Positions 22,692-31,908 of a stretch of 64,000 nt of DNA are shown one piece after another. The DNA is taken from positions 215,608 to 279,607 of the forward strand of contig NZ_AMRN01000008.1 of assembly GCF_000300275.1 (NCBI RefSeq), in the 5' to 3' direction. A program made the translations under genes and the position numbers. Under the pieces are notes generated by a model, which saw only the letters and a program-made list of their open reading frames with translations, did no database searches and had not been told where the DNA came from. Source of the DNA: Thalassospira profundimaris WP0211. Lineage in GTDB: Bacteria > Pseudomonadota > Alphaproteobacteria > Rhodospirillales > Thalassospiraceae. Each line of letters opens with the position of its first letter. Position 1 is the first letter of the stretch.

Positions 22692-24644
22692 GTGATCGAA
22701 AAGACCGGCCCTTTGTATCTTCAGCGACTTGTCCAGATGTTATGCATCTGTGCGCCGTTGTTATGGCTTGCCGGATGCACCGGGGTGACCGTCGGCAAAA
22801 TATCTTCGTCCGATTATCTGGCAGATCGGCGGAATGACATCCTGACGACGGGGCGCCTTGGTCAGCAAAGCGTTTCTACATTGATCCGCATCGGGTTCAG
22901 AACGCAGTATCAATGCACGAACTATATTGATGCTTGTCGCAACCGGGTCAGTGAGTCCGACCAGGTCTCCGACGAGGAGAGACTTTCGCTGCTGTCGGAG
23001 TTGTGGGTGTATGACGCGATACACAGCGAGGAAACCGAACCCGGTGTTGATAAATCCATTTTGGTGGACAAATGGCTGAATGCGGCGCGATCTGCATATG
23101 GATACCTGTTCTTTACGCAGCGTGACCCGGAGGAACGGGCGTTTGAAGATCGTCAAACCCAAGTCCGCGACTATTACAATTACGCAACCCAGCGCACGTT
23201 CCTGCTGATGTTTGATATCCGCAAGGAAGCCGGATTTGAAACCGATCAAGCTGTTTGGGCAAAACGGGCAATCAAGGGTTGGCAGGTACTGGTTGATATG
23301 ACCGATATACACCTGCCGCCTGAAAGCGATGTTCCAGAAGACTTGATCGCTGCCGGATCACTGACCTTTTCGGGGATTGAGCATATTTATCGGCGGGACG
23401 GGCTTGGCAGCGAACTTGTCGTTGTTGGTCGAGCCCCTCAGGGCAGGAAGGTTTCCGGCCTGCCATTCGAGCAGACTTCATATCCCGTCGTAACAGGGGT
23501 GATCGAGTTTTCCGGGCGCAGTCTTGAGGAAGTAATGGGGAACAATAAGGCCGTCCTGCGCCTTCTCGACCCATATCGCTCGGCAAAGCTTTCGCTTGCG
23601 GGAAAAGACGTGCCTTTTGCCGGTAACTTCACATCGGGATACGGGTTGTGGTTGGCTCGTGGCGATTTCACACGGCAATCCTGGCGCAGCTTCTTTGGTC
23701 TTGAAGGTGGCATCGACGAGCCACGCATCATCATGATGCAACCCTATGACCCAGACAGGCGGGTCATTTTGATGTTGCATGGATTGGTGAGCGGACCGGC
23801 CGCGTGGGTTAACACAGCAAACGACATTCTTGGCGATAGCCGTCTGCGTCGGAGTTATCAGGTGTGGCAGGTTTATTATCCGACCAATGTTCCGATTGTT
23901 GTTACCCATGCAGAAATAAGACGGGTTTTGCGTGATACGCTTGATGTTCTCGACCCGACCCGTACTGCGCAGGCATCGAAAGACATGACGATTATCGGGC
24001 ACAGTATGGGCGGGATTTTGGCGCGCCTGATGGTATCAGAATCAGGAGATACCTTTTGGGATGCCATCCAAAAGAAATACAGTCTCGATGAAGAACATTT
24101 TGAAAGGTTGCAGAACGATTTTGCGGACTATTTGCACTTTTCGCCGATCAAAGAAATTGATGACGCAATCTTTATCGCAACCCCTCATAGCGGGACCCCG
24201 GAAGCGGACACAACATTGTCACGGTGGATGTCAAAGCTGATTAGCTTGCCTACCAATATGGTCTCGCAGTTGAAGATGCAATCACATATCGCCACGTTGA
24301 ACGATCAACAACGCGAAGTGATCAATATGATCGTCGATGAATGGGGAACCGCCAACAGTCTGACCAGTTTGAGTACTTATAACCAATTCCTGTTATTGGC
24401 CGCAGATATTCCAATAAGCCCAACGGTGCGGTATCACTCGATTATTGGCGTGACAGAACCTGACGTCCCGCTATTTGCCGCAGATGACGGTTATGTGCCC
24501 TATGTAAGTGCACATATCGAAGGGGCAGATAGTGAAACTGTGGTTACGTCATCGCACAGTGTGCAGGCCAGCACAGAGGCCATCAATGTGATCCGTGCTA
24601 TTCTTGCCGAAAAGGTTCGTCGGAATAGCGGTTCGGGGCACTAA
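22692..24644 (+). CDS. Predicted lipoprotein with alpha/beta hydrolase (triacylglycerol-lipase-like) domain
   Basis: About 650 residues from GTG 22692; ATG 22737 and an upstream TTG at 22611 are alternatives. A signal sequence with lipobox LAGC (Cys near residue 29 from the GTG) predicts membrane anchoring. The first 300 residues are a helical domain of unknown type. The hydrolase domain has the oxyanion motif LMLHGLVSGPAAW near 362-374 and the elbow TIIGHSMGGILARLM near 433-447 (Ser). It also has ATPHSGTP, typical of PGAP1/lipase-like esterases, and a C-terminal His in TSSHSVQ. It probably acts on lipids at the cell envelope. Confidence 0.83.
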   Translation: MIEKTGPLYLQRLVQMLCICAPLLWLAGCTGVTVGKISSSDYLADRRNDILTTGRLGQQSVSTLIRIGFRTQYQCTNYIDACRNRVSESDQVSDEERLSLLSELWVYDAIHSEETEPGVDKSILVDKWLNAARSAYGYLFFTQRDPEERAFEDRQTQVRDYYNYATQRTFLLMFDIRKEAGFETDQAVWAKRAIKGWQVLVDMTDIHLPPESDVPEDLIAAGSLTFSGIEHIYRRDGLGSELVVVGRAPQGRKVSGLPFEQTSYPVVTGVIEFSGRSLEEVMGNNKAVLRLLDPYRSAKLSLAGKDVPFAGNFTSGYGLWLARGDFTRQSWRSFFGLEGGIDEPRIIMMQPYDPDRRVILMLHGLVSGPAAWVNTANDILGDSRLRRSYQVWQVYYPTNVPIVVTHAEIRRVLRDTLDVLDPTRTAQASKDMTIIGHSMGGILARLMVSESGDTFWDAIQKKYSLDEEHFERLQNDFADYLHFSPIKEIDDAIFIATPHSGTPEADTTLSRWMSKLISLPTNMVSQLKMQSHIATLNDQQREVINMIVDEWGTANSLTSLSTYNQFLLLAADIPISPTVRYHSIIGVTEPDVPLFAADDGYVPYVSAHIEGADSETVVTSSHSVQASTEAINVIRAILAEKVRRNSGSGH

Positions 24645-24704
24645 ACTGGTTTCAGACCTCTTGCAGAGCATTCCCGCAACCGCACACCAAAAAGCGATGC
24701 GACA

Positions 24705-25169
24705 TCAGGCGATTTCGAAAATGCCATCAATTTCAACCGCAACACCGAGCGGCAGGGCGGCAACGCCAACAGCGGAGCGCGCATGTTTGCCCGCATCGCC
24801 AAAGATTTCGACCATGGTGTCAGACGCGCCATTGACGACTTTGGGCTGATCGGTGAAGTCGGGGGCGGAATTGACAAACGCGTTCAGTTTGACAACGCGG
24901 GTGACCTTATCAAGATCGCCGATGGCGGCCTTGAGTTGCGCAACAAGGTTGAGCGCGCAAAGGCGGGCGGCCTTCTGACCGGTTTCGACGTCATAGTCGG
25001 CACCGAGTTTGCCGATAAATTTCAACTCGCCATTTTCCATGGTGATCTGACCGGAAATATGAACCAGCTTGCCCGAAATGACATAGGGCACATAGTTTGC
25101 AACCGGTGCGGTCGCAGTCGGAAGCGTAATGCCGAGATCGGCAAGATGAGCGTCGATTTTACCAGCCAT
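24705..25169 (-). CDS. RidA/YjgF-family enamine/imine deaminase
   Basis: A 154-residue protein of the RidA group, which clears reactive enamines arising from PLP enzymes. The start at ATG 25169 has AAGGATGG upstream; the frame opens earlier at 25235. Family features are NYVPYVISGKLVHISGQI, ALNLVAQLKAAIGDLDKVTRVVKLNAFVNSAPDF and HARSAVGVAALPLGVAVEIDGIFEIA. The latter lacks the typical substrate-binding Arg of strict RidA at its usual place and matches the longer YjgH-like branch. It is a single gene, convergent with the lipoprotein gene. Confidence 0.9.
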   Translation of the reverse strand: MAGKIDAHLADLGITLPTATAPVANYVPYVISGKLVHISGQITMENGELKFIGKLGADYDVETGQKAARLCALNLVAQLKAAIGDLDKVTRVVKLNAFVNSAPDFTDQPKVVNGASDTMVEIFGDAGKHARSAVGVAALPLGVAVEIDGIFEIA

Positions 25170-25438
25170 GATGATCCATCCTTTTGCTTGGCAGATGTTC
25201 AAATTTGTCCCCAACTTATCGGGGTTGCGGGGCAAACAAAACAGTTTCTTTGTATCGATGCAATCGTGCGCAGGGGCGTTGTGGCAAGTATTTGTGCGAT
25301 CCTTTCAAACAGTTGAATAAAATCGAATTGCCATAAGGGGAAAGGCCCGTAACAATGGGTTATTGGCAGCACGGCGAAAACCTGCTGCCTTGTTTTTGGG
25401 AATTTGATGCGGTGCAAACCGCGTAGGGGTTGGGTGAG

Positions 25439-26344
25439 ATGACGTTGCGGGATCGGTTCGGGAGTGTTCATGGTGGCTGGATTGCCCTTTTGGGGGTTGT
25501 GATCCTGTCGCCCGATGCGCTTTTGCTGCGTCTGATTGCGGCCGATGATTTTACAACCGCGTTCTGGCGGCTGGGCTTTTTGACCGTGGCGCTTTTGCTG
25601 GTGGCCCTTTGGAACGGGGCCAAGCGGGGCGAGGGCATCGTGCAATCGATCCGGCCCAACGGGTTCGAGATGCTGACCGGTCTGTTTTACGGCGGGACCT
25701 GTACGCTTTTCATGTTTTCGGTACGCAATACCGATGCCGCCAATACCCTGATCATTATTGCCGCGACACCGCTTCTGGCCGGGTTGATTGGCGTGTTTAT
25801 CTTTAAACGTTCGCAGCCGATCCGGACATGGGTTGCCTCGGTCGTGGTGTTTGTTGCCTTGCTTGGCATGTTCAGTGCCGGGTTTGGCGGGAAAAACGCG
25901 CTGGGGGATATGTTGGCCCTTGGGGCGGCGATCTGTATGGCGGGTTATTTCAATGTGCTGGGTGCCAAGCCCGAAGTTGATGCGCTGAAGGGCATGTTGT
26001 TTGGCGCGTTTGTCGTCACCCTGATCCTGCTGCCCGGTGCCGAACCGTTATCGCCAATTGGTCTGGATTGGGTGTGGCTGTTGATGCTGGGCTTTTGGGT
26101 GTTGCCGGTATCGTTCCTGCTGATTGCGTATGCATCGCGCAAAATTCCCGCCGCCGAGGTCAGCCTGATCATGCTTAATGAAGCGATCTTTGGATCGTTT
26201 CTGGTCTGGGTGTTTGTCAATGAAGTGCCCGACGAAATGACCCTGATCAGCGGAACAGTGGTGATCACCACGCTTGTCATTCACAGCCTTTTGGGGCTAC
26301 GCGCCAGCAAACGCGCCAACAAACAAGCAAGGGCCGCGGCCTAA
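25439..26344 (+). CDS. EamA/DMT-family transporter
   Basis: A 301-residue inner-membrane protein with ten hydrophobic segments in two EamA repeats of about 140 residues. The first repeat contains AFWRLGFLTVALLLVALWN and the second MLGFWVLPVSFLLIAYASRKIPAAEVSLIMLNEAIFG, the usual place of the EamA signature. ATG 25439 is chosen, with AGGGG upstream; TTG 25430 is in frame. The substrate (metabolite or drug) is unknown. It is followed by an unrelated envelope enzyme gene. Confidence 0.87.
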   Translation: MTLRDRFGSVHGGWIALLGVVILSPDALLLRLIAADDFTTAFWRLGFLTVALLLVALWNGAKRGEGIVQSIRPNGFEMLTGLFYGGTCTLFMFSVRNTDAANTLIIIAATPLLAGLIGVFIFKRSQPIRTWVASVVVFVALLGMFSAGFGGKNALGDMLALGAAICMAGYFNVLGAKPEVDALKGMLFGAFVVTLILLPGAEPLSPIGLDWVWLLMLGFWVLPVSFLLIAYASRKIPAAEVSLIMLNEAIFGSFLVWVFVNEVPDEMTLISGTVVITTLVIHSLLGLRASKRANKQARAAA

Positions 26345-26434
26345 CGGATCCGCAAGCATTCCGGGTGACTTCAGCTTGTTGTCAGCTTCGCACGGTATGC
26401 GAGGGGCATGGTTCATTGCCCCAAGGATGCCCGG

Positions 26435-28105
26435 ATGCGTCGAATTCGTTCCTTTTTGCACCTTTCACCGATTGATTATCGATTTGGCCTTTTAACACTC
26501 GCGGCCTATTTCACGCTGGTTCTGAACTGGAAGGTCCTTAGCCACTTTTACGGTATTCTGCAGGGCCTTGGTGATTATGACATGGGCTTTGCGATCAGTG
26601 CGCCGTTTGTTCTGATCTGTGCGTCACTTGTGGTTTTCACGCCTTTTTCCTGGCGCTATCTGTTCAAGCCGTTCTTTGTTTTTCTGATCATCACGGGTGC
26701 GCTGGCGCATTATGCGATGTTGAAATACGGCATCGTGTTTGATCGCGGCATGATCGAAAACGTGGTCGAGACCAATCAGGGTGAAGCGCTTTCATATTTC
26801 AACTTGCAGGCCGTATTGTGGTTTGCCGTGACCGGGCTTCTGCCGGCCGCGATGCTGATCCTTGTGCCGCTTAAATTCCCGAAAACGATTTTGCGCGGGA
26901 TCGGGCAGCGGCTGGTTTTGATGATCTTGCCGGTTTTGGTGTTGGGCGGGATCGGATCGCTTTATTTCAAGGATTACGCATCGGTCGGGCGCAATCACAA
27001 GGTTCTTGGCAAGGAGCTTGTGCCATCGAACTACATCGCCGGCACGATCCAGTTGGTAAAGCGGCGATATCTTTATGCCGACATGCCGTTTCAAACCATC
27101 GGGCAGGATGCGCGCAAGGTCGCGCCAGACGGCGATAACAAGCCGACTTTGATGTTTCTGGTGATCGGTGAAACCGCACGCGCCCAAAGCGTTGCGGCCA
27201 ATGGTTACACGCGCCCGACATCGCCCTTTACCAGTCAGATTGACGGCATGCTGGCGTTTCAGGATGTGTCATCGTGCGGCACGGCAACCGCAGTTTCGGT
27301 GCCGTGCATGTTTTCGCCGATGGATCATGCCGGTTATGACGGCGACGTCGCACGTCACAGTGAAAGCCTGATGGATGTGCTGACACATGCCGGTGTCGAC
27401 GTTCTGTGGAAGGAAAATGACGAGGGCTGCAAAGGGGTGTGTGACCGGGTGCGCCATATCGACATATCGCCCGATGATTTCCCCGGAGATTGCGTGCTTG
27501 GCACCTGTTTTGATGCGGTGATGCTGCGCGGTCTTGAGGGGGAAGTCGCATCAGGTGAACCGCACGATCAACTGATTGCCTTTCACCTGATGGGCAGTCA
27601 CGGGCCGACCTATTACAAACGCTATCCCGATGAGCATCGGGCCTTTGTCCCCGATTGCCCGCGCAGTGATATTGAAAATTGCAGCGCCGAAGAACTGATC
27701 AATACCTATGACAATACGATCCGATATACCGACTTTATCGTCGCCCAACTGACCGAACGCCTGAAAGCTTATCAGGACGATTACAACGTGGTGTTGCTTT
27801 ATGTGTCGGACCATGGGGAGTCCTTGGGTGAGGGCGGATTGTATCTGCATGGCGCGCCCTACATGCTCGCGCCCACGGAACAAACCAAGGTGCCGATGAT
27901 GATCTGGATGTCGGACGGCTATGCCGATGCCAACCGGATCGAGCGGGATTGCTTGGCAGCCCAGGCACAAACGGGCCGCTTTTCGCATGACAATCTGTTT
28001 TCAACCGTGCTGGGCGCGATGCATGTTGCGACCGGACTTTATCGCCCGGAAACAGATATATTTGCTGCCTGTGGGGCGCCGGTAATACACGCCGCGCGCC
28101 GGTGA
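26435..28105 (+). CDS. Phosphoethanolamine--lipid A transferase, EptA family
   Basis: A 556-residue enzyme from ATG 26435, with AAGGA 9 bp upstream; another ATG at 26408 is in frame. Five membrane helices fill the first 180 residues. The periplasmic sulfatase-fold domain has VIGETARAQSVAANGYTRPTSPF near 245-267 (Glu metal ligand, Thr nucleophile), HLMGSHGPTYYKRYP near 385 and YVSDHGESLGEGGLYLHGAPY near 458. Several Cys pairs match the family's disulfides. It adds phosphoethanolamine to lipid A, which lowers surface charge and sensitivity to cationic peptides. No PmrAB pair is adjacent. Confidence 0.9.
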   Translation: MRRIRSFLHLSPIDYRFGLLTLAAYFTLVLNWKVLSHFYGILQGLGDYDMGFAISAPFVLICASLVVFTPFSWRYLFKPFFVFLIITGALAHYAMLKYGIVFDRGMIENVVETNQGEALSYFNLQAVLWFAVTGLLPAAMLILVPLKFPKTILRGIGQRLVLMILPVLVLGGIGSLYFKDYASVGRNHKVLGKELVPSNYIAGTIQLVKRRYLYADMPFQTIGQDARKVAPDGDNKPTLMFLVIGETARAQSVAANGYTRPTSPFTSQIDGMLAFQDVSSCGTATAVSVPCMFSPMDHAGYDGDVARHSESLMDVLTHAGVDVLWKENDEGCKGVCDRVRHIDISPDDFPGDCVLGTCFDAVMLRGLEGEVASGEPHDQLIAFHLMGSHGPTYYKRYPDEHRAFVPDCPRSDIENCSAEELINTYDNTIRYTDFIVAQLTERLKAYQDDYNVVLLYVSDHGESLGEGGLYLHGAPYMLAPTEQTKVPMMIWMSDGYADANRIERDCLAAQAQTGRFSHDNLFSTVLGAMHVATGLYRPETDIFAACGAPVIHAARR

Positions 28106-28141
28106 GGGCGTTGGGCAGGAATTGACACGCGCGGTCCGGTA

Positions 28142-28180
28142 ATTTAAATGAGTGTACTCAGTGAGTATGCTCATTTAAAT
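28142..28180. promoter_or_regulatory. TetR-type operator: nested palindromes upstream of the TetR gene
   Basis: Arms ATTTAAATGAG and CTCATTTAAAT enclose two smaller dyads, TGAGT-GT-ACTCA and TGAG-TATG-CTCA. The element ends 11 bp before the TetR start at 28192, where a bound repressor would shut off its own gene. Confidence 0.65.
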
Positions 28181-28191
28181 CGGAGGCGTTG

Positions 28192-28812
28192 ATGAATATT
28201 CGAGCTGCGCGACGTGAAGAAACGCGCCAGAAGATCCTTGATGCCGCGCGTGACTGTTTCTGTGCCGGGGAATTTGACGCTGTCAGCACGCGAGAGATTG
28301 CAAAACGTGCCGGCGTTGCCGAAGGAACGATCTTCAATCACTTTCCGACCAAGGAAGATCTTCTGATCTGCTGCGTTGGGCAACAGATGGCAGAGGCGAT
28401 TGAAAAGGGTCTTTATACGATGGACCCGGAATGGTGCTTTGTGGACAAGATGATGCATGTTGCGTCCTATCGCTTCACGCAGGTGGGACTTAATCCCGGC
28501 TTGTGGCAGGTGATCATGCAGCAGATTGTCTTTTCACCAAGAAAGGGGGCGGTGCATGCCGTTATGGAAAGCAGCGGATTGATTGCAGCCATTCAGGCCC
28601 TGATCGAGGAAGCGCAGCTTTCAGGCGAACTCAACCGTGATTTGCCGCCGGTTTTGATCCAGAAAACCCTGATGTCGCTGTTTTTATTCACCATCCACGA
28701 GCATTTCAGTACGCAGAATTTTGACTGCGAGGATATGTGCGGGACCTTGCGTGAACTGCTTGAAGTGCAGGTCAAAGGGCTTTGGGCGTCCGAGCCGCAC
28801 TTGGCCGCATAA
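28192..28812 (+). CDS. TetR-family transcriptional regulator
   Basis: A 206-residue regulator from ATG 28192 with GGAGG upstream. The HTH is at residues 10-56: ETRQKILDAARDCFCAGEFDAVSTREIAKRAGVAEGTIFNHFPTKEDL. The ligand domain includes a Trp/Met-rich segment near 80-110. It is probably autoregulated through the nested dyad just upstream. Its target may be itself or a distant gene, as the next genes converge on it and EptA ends just before it. Confidence 0.88.
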   Translation: MNIRAARREETRQKILDAARDCFCAGEFDAVSTREIAKRAGVAEGTIFNHFPTKEDLLICCVGQQMAEAIEKGLYTMDPEWCFVDKMMHVASYRFTQVGLNPGLWQVIMQQIVFSPRKGAVHAVMESSGLIAAIQALIEEAQLSGELNRDLPPVLIQKTLMSLFLFTIHEHFSTQNFDCEDMCGTLRELLEVQVKGLWASEPHLAA

Positions 28813-28830
28813 CGACATAATCGCGTAAGC

Positions 28831-29253
28831 CTATTCGCCGATCAGATGCAGGGTGACCTTGCGGTGATGGGGTGCACGGCGATGTTCGAACAAATAGATC
28901 CCCTGCCACGTTCCAAGCACGGCCCGGCCATTGGATACCGGGATGGTCAGCGACACATCGGTCAGGGCCGATTTGATGTGGGCGGGCATGTCATCGGGCC
29001 CTTCGCAGGTATGGCGATAGAGGCTGGGATTTTCCTGCACCAATTGGGCAAAGAAGGTTTCAAGATCAAACCGGACATCCGGGTCGGCATTTTCCTGAAT
29101 GGTCAGGCTGGCCGAGGTGTGACGGACAAAGATGGTCAGTTGCCCGCGTTCAAAACCGGTTTGGGCCACCCATGACTGGATCGGTTCGGTGACTTCGTAC
29201 AATCCCTGACCGCTTGTGGTGATTTCAAGGGTGATCTGATCTTGCGAAAGCAT
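28831..29253 (-). CDS. YjbQ-family protein (UPF0047, secondary thiamine-phosphate synthase enzyme)
   Basis: A 140-residue cytosolic protein. The family signature is clear: FVRHTSASLTIQENADPDVRFDLETFF near residues 42-68, then NPSLYRHTCEGPDDMPAHIKSALTDVSLTIPVSNGRAVLGTWQGIYLFEHR. The conserved His, Glu and Asp residues for a metal/phosphate site are present. Family members complement thiamine-phosphate synthase defects, though their natural role is unclear. It is 47 bp from the dioxygenase gene on the same strand and may be co-transcribed with it. Confidence 0.92.
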   Translation of the reverse strand: MLSQDQITLEITTSGQGLYEVTEPIQSWVAQTGFERGQLTIFVRHTSASLTIQENADPDVRFDLETFFAQLVQENPSLYRHTCEGPDDMPAHIKSALTDVSLTIPVSNGRAVLGTWQGIYLFEHRRAPHHRKVTLHLIGE

Positions 29254-29300
29254 GACGTCCGTCCGGCTTGGCAGCCGGACGGGATCATGTAATCAATCCG

Positions 29301-30128
29301 TCAGGCCGCAGGTTTGAGCTCACCCTGATCGTAGAAGCGAAGGGCGGTCATGGCAAGGTTGCCGAACTCGTAGCTGTCATGGAGAAGATCGGGTTCGAAA
29401 TCATCTGATGCAGCACCCAGCGCAACATAGAACGGCATCAGGTGATCATCGTCCGGATGGGCCATAGCGGCGTGGGGGGCAAGGCTTCTGTAATCAAGCA
29501 GGGCGTTGATATCGCGTGCCTTGATCTTTTCCACCATCCAGTTGGTGAATTCCTTTGCCCACGGATCAATCGCACCTTCGTTGCGATCAAGCGCACGCAG
29601 ATTATGCGTCATCGCACCGCTTGCGACCACCAGAACACCCAGATCGCGCAAACCGCGCAGCTTTTTGCCAAGTTCGAAATGTTCGCGCGGGCCACCGTGA
29701 CCGAGCATGGAAAGCTGAAAGACCGGAATATCGGCATTCGGGCGGGCAAGGATCATCGGCATCCATGCCCCGTGATCAAGGCCGCGTTTGGCATCGGTCT
29801 CACTGCCGATTTGTGTAGCGATTTGTTCTGCCAGTTCCGGGTCACCGGCCACATCATAGTGCAACTGATAAAGCGGCTGCGGGAAACCATAGAAGTCATG
29901 AATGGTTTCCTGGCGTTGCGCGGTGGAGATCGTCGGGCGTTCGGTCTGCCAGTGGGCCGAGATCATGACAATGGCACGCACGCCATCGGTCAGTTTCGAA
30001 AGCTCATCGACAAAGAAATGGAAAGCCGGGGTGCTTTGACGCGCCACCAGCATTGGCGAGCCATGGGAAATAAACATTGGCGCCAGGCTTTGTGCAGTGC
30101 TGTCGGTGTTTGCTGATGGATCAGTCAT
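29301..30128 (-). CDS. DODA-type extradiol aromatic ring-opening dioxygenase family protein (YgiD-like)
   Basis: A 275-residue member of the LigB/DODA superfamily. Metal-site His residues are in FISHGSPML (residue 20), MISAHWQTE (about 58), and ASGAMTHNLRAL (about 172) with PHAAMAHPDDDHLMPFYVALGAA near 224. E. coli YgiD has the same length and motif spacing and cleaves L-DOPA. A GAGG site lies 8 bp before the ATG. The natural catechol substrate here is unknown. The yjbQ gene follows on the same strand. Confidence 0.88.
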   Translation of the reverse strand: MTDPSANTDSTAQSLAPMFISHGSPMLVARQSTPAFHFFVDELSKLTDGVRAIVMISAHWQTERPTISTAQRQETIHDFYGFPQPLYQLHYDVAGDPELAEQIATQIGSETDAKRGLDHGAWMPMILARPNADIPVFQLSMLGHGGPREHFELGKKLRGLRDLGVLVVASGAMTHNLRALDRNEGAIDPWAKEFTNWMVEKIKARDINALLDYRSLAPHAAMAHPDDDHLMPFYVALGAASDDFEPDLLHDSYEFGNLAMTALRFYDQGELKPAA

Positions 30129-30327
30129 TGGAATACCTCATCGGGCTATTCAACCATTTGAATTGAATATGCGTGTCGCATCTGGCCTTGACCAGTCACC
30201 GTTCGTCAACAGTCTGTTGCCATTTTCCGGTTTTGTTTGTTTCAGGGAAACTCTGATAGGGGCCTTGAAGCCAGATTTTCTGCGGGTTTGCGTCGCAAAA
30301 ATGGGAAGTTCTGGGTGGGGTGCAAAG

Positions 30328-30340
30328 TAGGGTGACCCTA
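30328..30340. promoter_or_regulatory. 13-bp palindrome in the dioxygenase/AraC divergent gap
   Basis: TAGGGT-G-ACCCTA is a perfect palindrome in the 300-bp gap between 30128 and 30429. The gap shows nothing else apart from presumptive divergent promoters. It may be an operator for one of these two genes. Confidence 0.3.
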
Positions 30341-30428
30341 TGCGTTGGCATAAGAAGCCCATTGAAAAGCGAAAGAAATAGGCGCAGGGTGAAAAAAGGA
30401 AGAGTTTTCCACATATGGCTGTCAAGGT

Positions 30429-31481
30429 ATGACGCATCAAACAAACCCCAAGTCTGCGCTGCTTGAAAGGTCGCGTTTTTCGCTTGGCGAGCTGCCAAGA
30501 GCAAAACAGTTCGAGATCTGGAAAGAAAGCATCAACTGTATTTACAGTGTCGAAATGGATCGCAAAACCCGCGAGGCAGGTTTTGTGGCGAACCTTAATT
30601 CATGGCGGCATAGCGACCTTTTGATGATCGAGGCGCAAAGCTGTTCACAAAGCTTTTCGCGCACATCGCAAATGATCGCCGCCGACGGCATGGATCATTA
30701 CAACATCCAGCTTTACACCGATGGCGGGGTAAAATCCGAGATCGGCATTGGCGGAGATGTTCTTCAACCCGGTGGGTTGCTGCTGCTTGATCTTTCGCAG
30801 CGGACCGAGGCGCAGACCAGCGATGGCTTCAAATCGATGCATCTGTTTTTGCCACGGCATCTGGTCGAGGATCATCTGACCCATCCTGATGATCACAATC
30901 TGCGTTTTTTGTCAGAGCGTGACCCGCTGGTCAGCATCCTGTTTCAGCAAATTCTGGCGCTTAATCGCTATATCAACGAGCTTGCCGATCACGAGATATC
31001 GGTGTTGCAGAAAACGATCGTCATGATGCTGTCGGCCTGCCTGAATGCCGCAGACGGAGGGACCCGTTCCACCGACGCAATGCGCCGTGATATCGAAAAA
31101 GGTGTGATGATCCGGCGATATTTTCGGCAAAATCTGTTCGCCGCAGAATTGACCGCGGACAAGGCCGCCAGTGACCTTGGCCTGTCACGATCAAGCCTGT
31201 ATCAGCTGTTTGAAAAACATGGCGGGGTTAAAAACTATCTGCGTGAGATGCGGCTGCGCCATGCCCTGAAACTGTTGGGCGACCCCAAAGAACGGCGGCG
31301 GTCAATGTATGACATTGCGCTGGAATGTGGTTATGAAACCGATGCCGGGTTTATCCGGGCGTTTCGCGCGAAATATGGTGTCACGCCAGGTGATGTCAGG
31401 GCCGGACATCGACCGCATGCGCACCATGCTGGTGATGGTGTTGATAAGCGCTATGAGAACTGGCTGCATACGCTGGCGTAG
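30429..31481 (+). CDS. AraC-family transcriptional regulator
   Basis: A 350-residue regulator. The N-terminal two-thirds resembles the AraC_binding_2/cupin sensing part of the AraC/XylS group (HYNIQLYTDGG..., DLSQRTEAQTSDGFKSMHLFLPRH). The double-HTH domain is at residues 232-325: LTADKAASDLGLSRSSLYQLFEKHGG, RLRHALKLLGD, SMYDIALECGYETDAGFIRAFRAKYGVTPGDVR. It is divergent from the dioxygenase by 300 bp, so regulation of that gene is possible but unproven. Confidence 0.88.
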   Translation: MTHQTNPKSALLERSRFSLGELPRAKQFEIWKESINCIYSVEMDRKTREAGFVANLNSWRHSDLLMIEAQSCSQSFSRTSQMIAADGMDHYNIQLYTDGGVKSEIGIGGDVLQPGGLLLLDLSQRTEAQTSDGFKSMHLFLPRHLVEDHLTHPDDHNLRFLSERDPLVSILFQQILALNRYINELADHEISVLQKTIVMMLSACLNAADGGTRSTDAMRRDIEKGVMIRRYFRQNLFAAELTADKAASDLGLSRSSLYQLFEKHGGVKNYLREMRLRHALKLLGDPKERRRSMYDIALECGYETDAGFIRAFRAKYGVTPGDVRAGHRPHAHHAGDGVDKRYENWLHTLA

Positions 31482-31568
31482 TGCGGCAGTCTGCGGAGCA
31501 TAGAGCGGATAGTCGGGGAATTGATGCCACTGCCCACGGGACTTTGCCGGTGGACAGTGGCGGAAATA

Positions 31569-31778
31569 TTATCGTTTGCCACCCATGATGAGCAACAGCA
31601 AGCCACCGATCGCGCTGGCAATACCGCCAATCAGATACCAGACCGTTTCGTCGGTATAGCGGCCAAGGAAGGTTTCCGAAAGCTGATCAACAGCACTTTC
31701 GGATGCGTTATAGCCCGTTACCAAAAGGGCAACACCGACTACAAGGGCGACAACGCCCAGAATACGGCCAAGGGACAT
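31569..31778 (-). CDS. DUF3185 small membrane protein
   Basis: A 69-residue protein with two membrane helices: ILGVVALVVGVALLVTGY at 6-23 and WYLIGGIASAIGGLLLLIMG at 47-66. The segment NASESAVDQLSETFLGRYTDETV between them is the hallmark of DUF3185. An AGGAG site lies 9 bp before the ATG. Family members are of unknown function. It stands alone between AraC and the isochorismatase-like gene. Confidence 0.9.
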   Translation of the reverse strand: MSLGRILGVVALVVGVALLVTGYNASESAVDQLSETFLGRYTDETVWYLIGGIASAIGGLLLLIMGGKR

Positions 31779-31908
31779 GATGTTTGCTCCTGTCTTTATC
31801 TGTTTTGGTTAGCACCGCCCTGTGCAAGGGGGCATGGCAGGCGCCAACATATTGAACAGAAAAGATAACGCACGATCCCCAGGCTTGTTCCCGACGGCTC
31901 ATGTTCGA

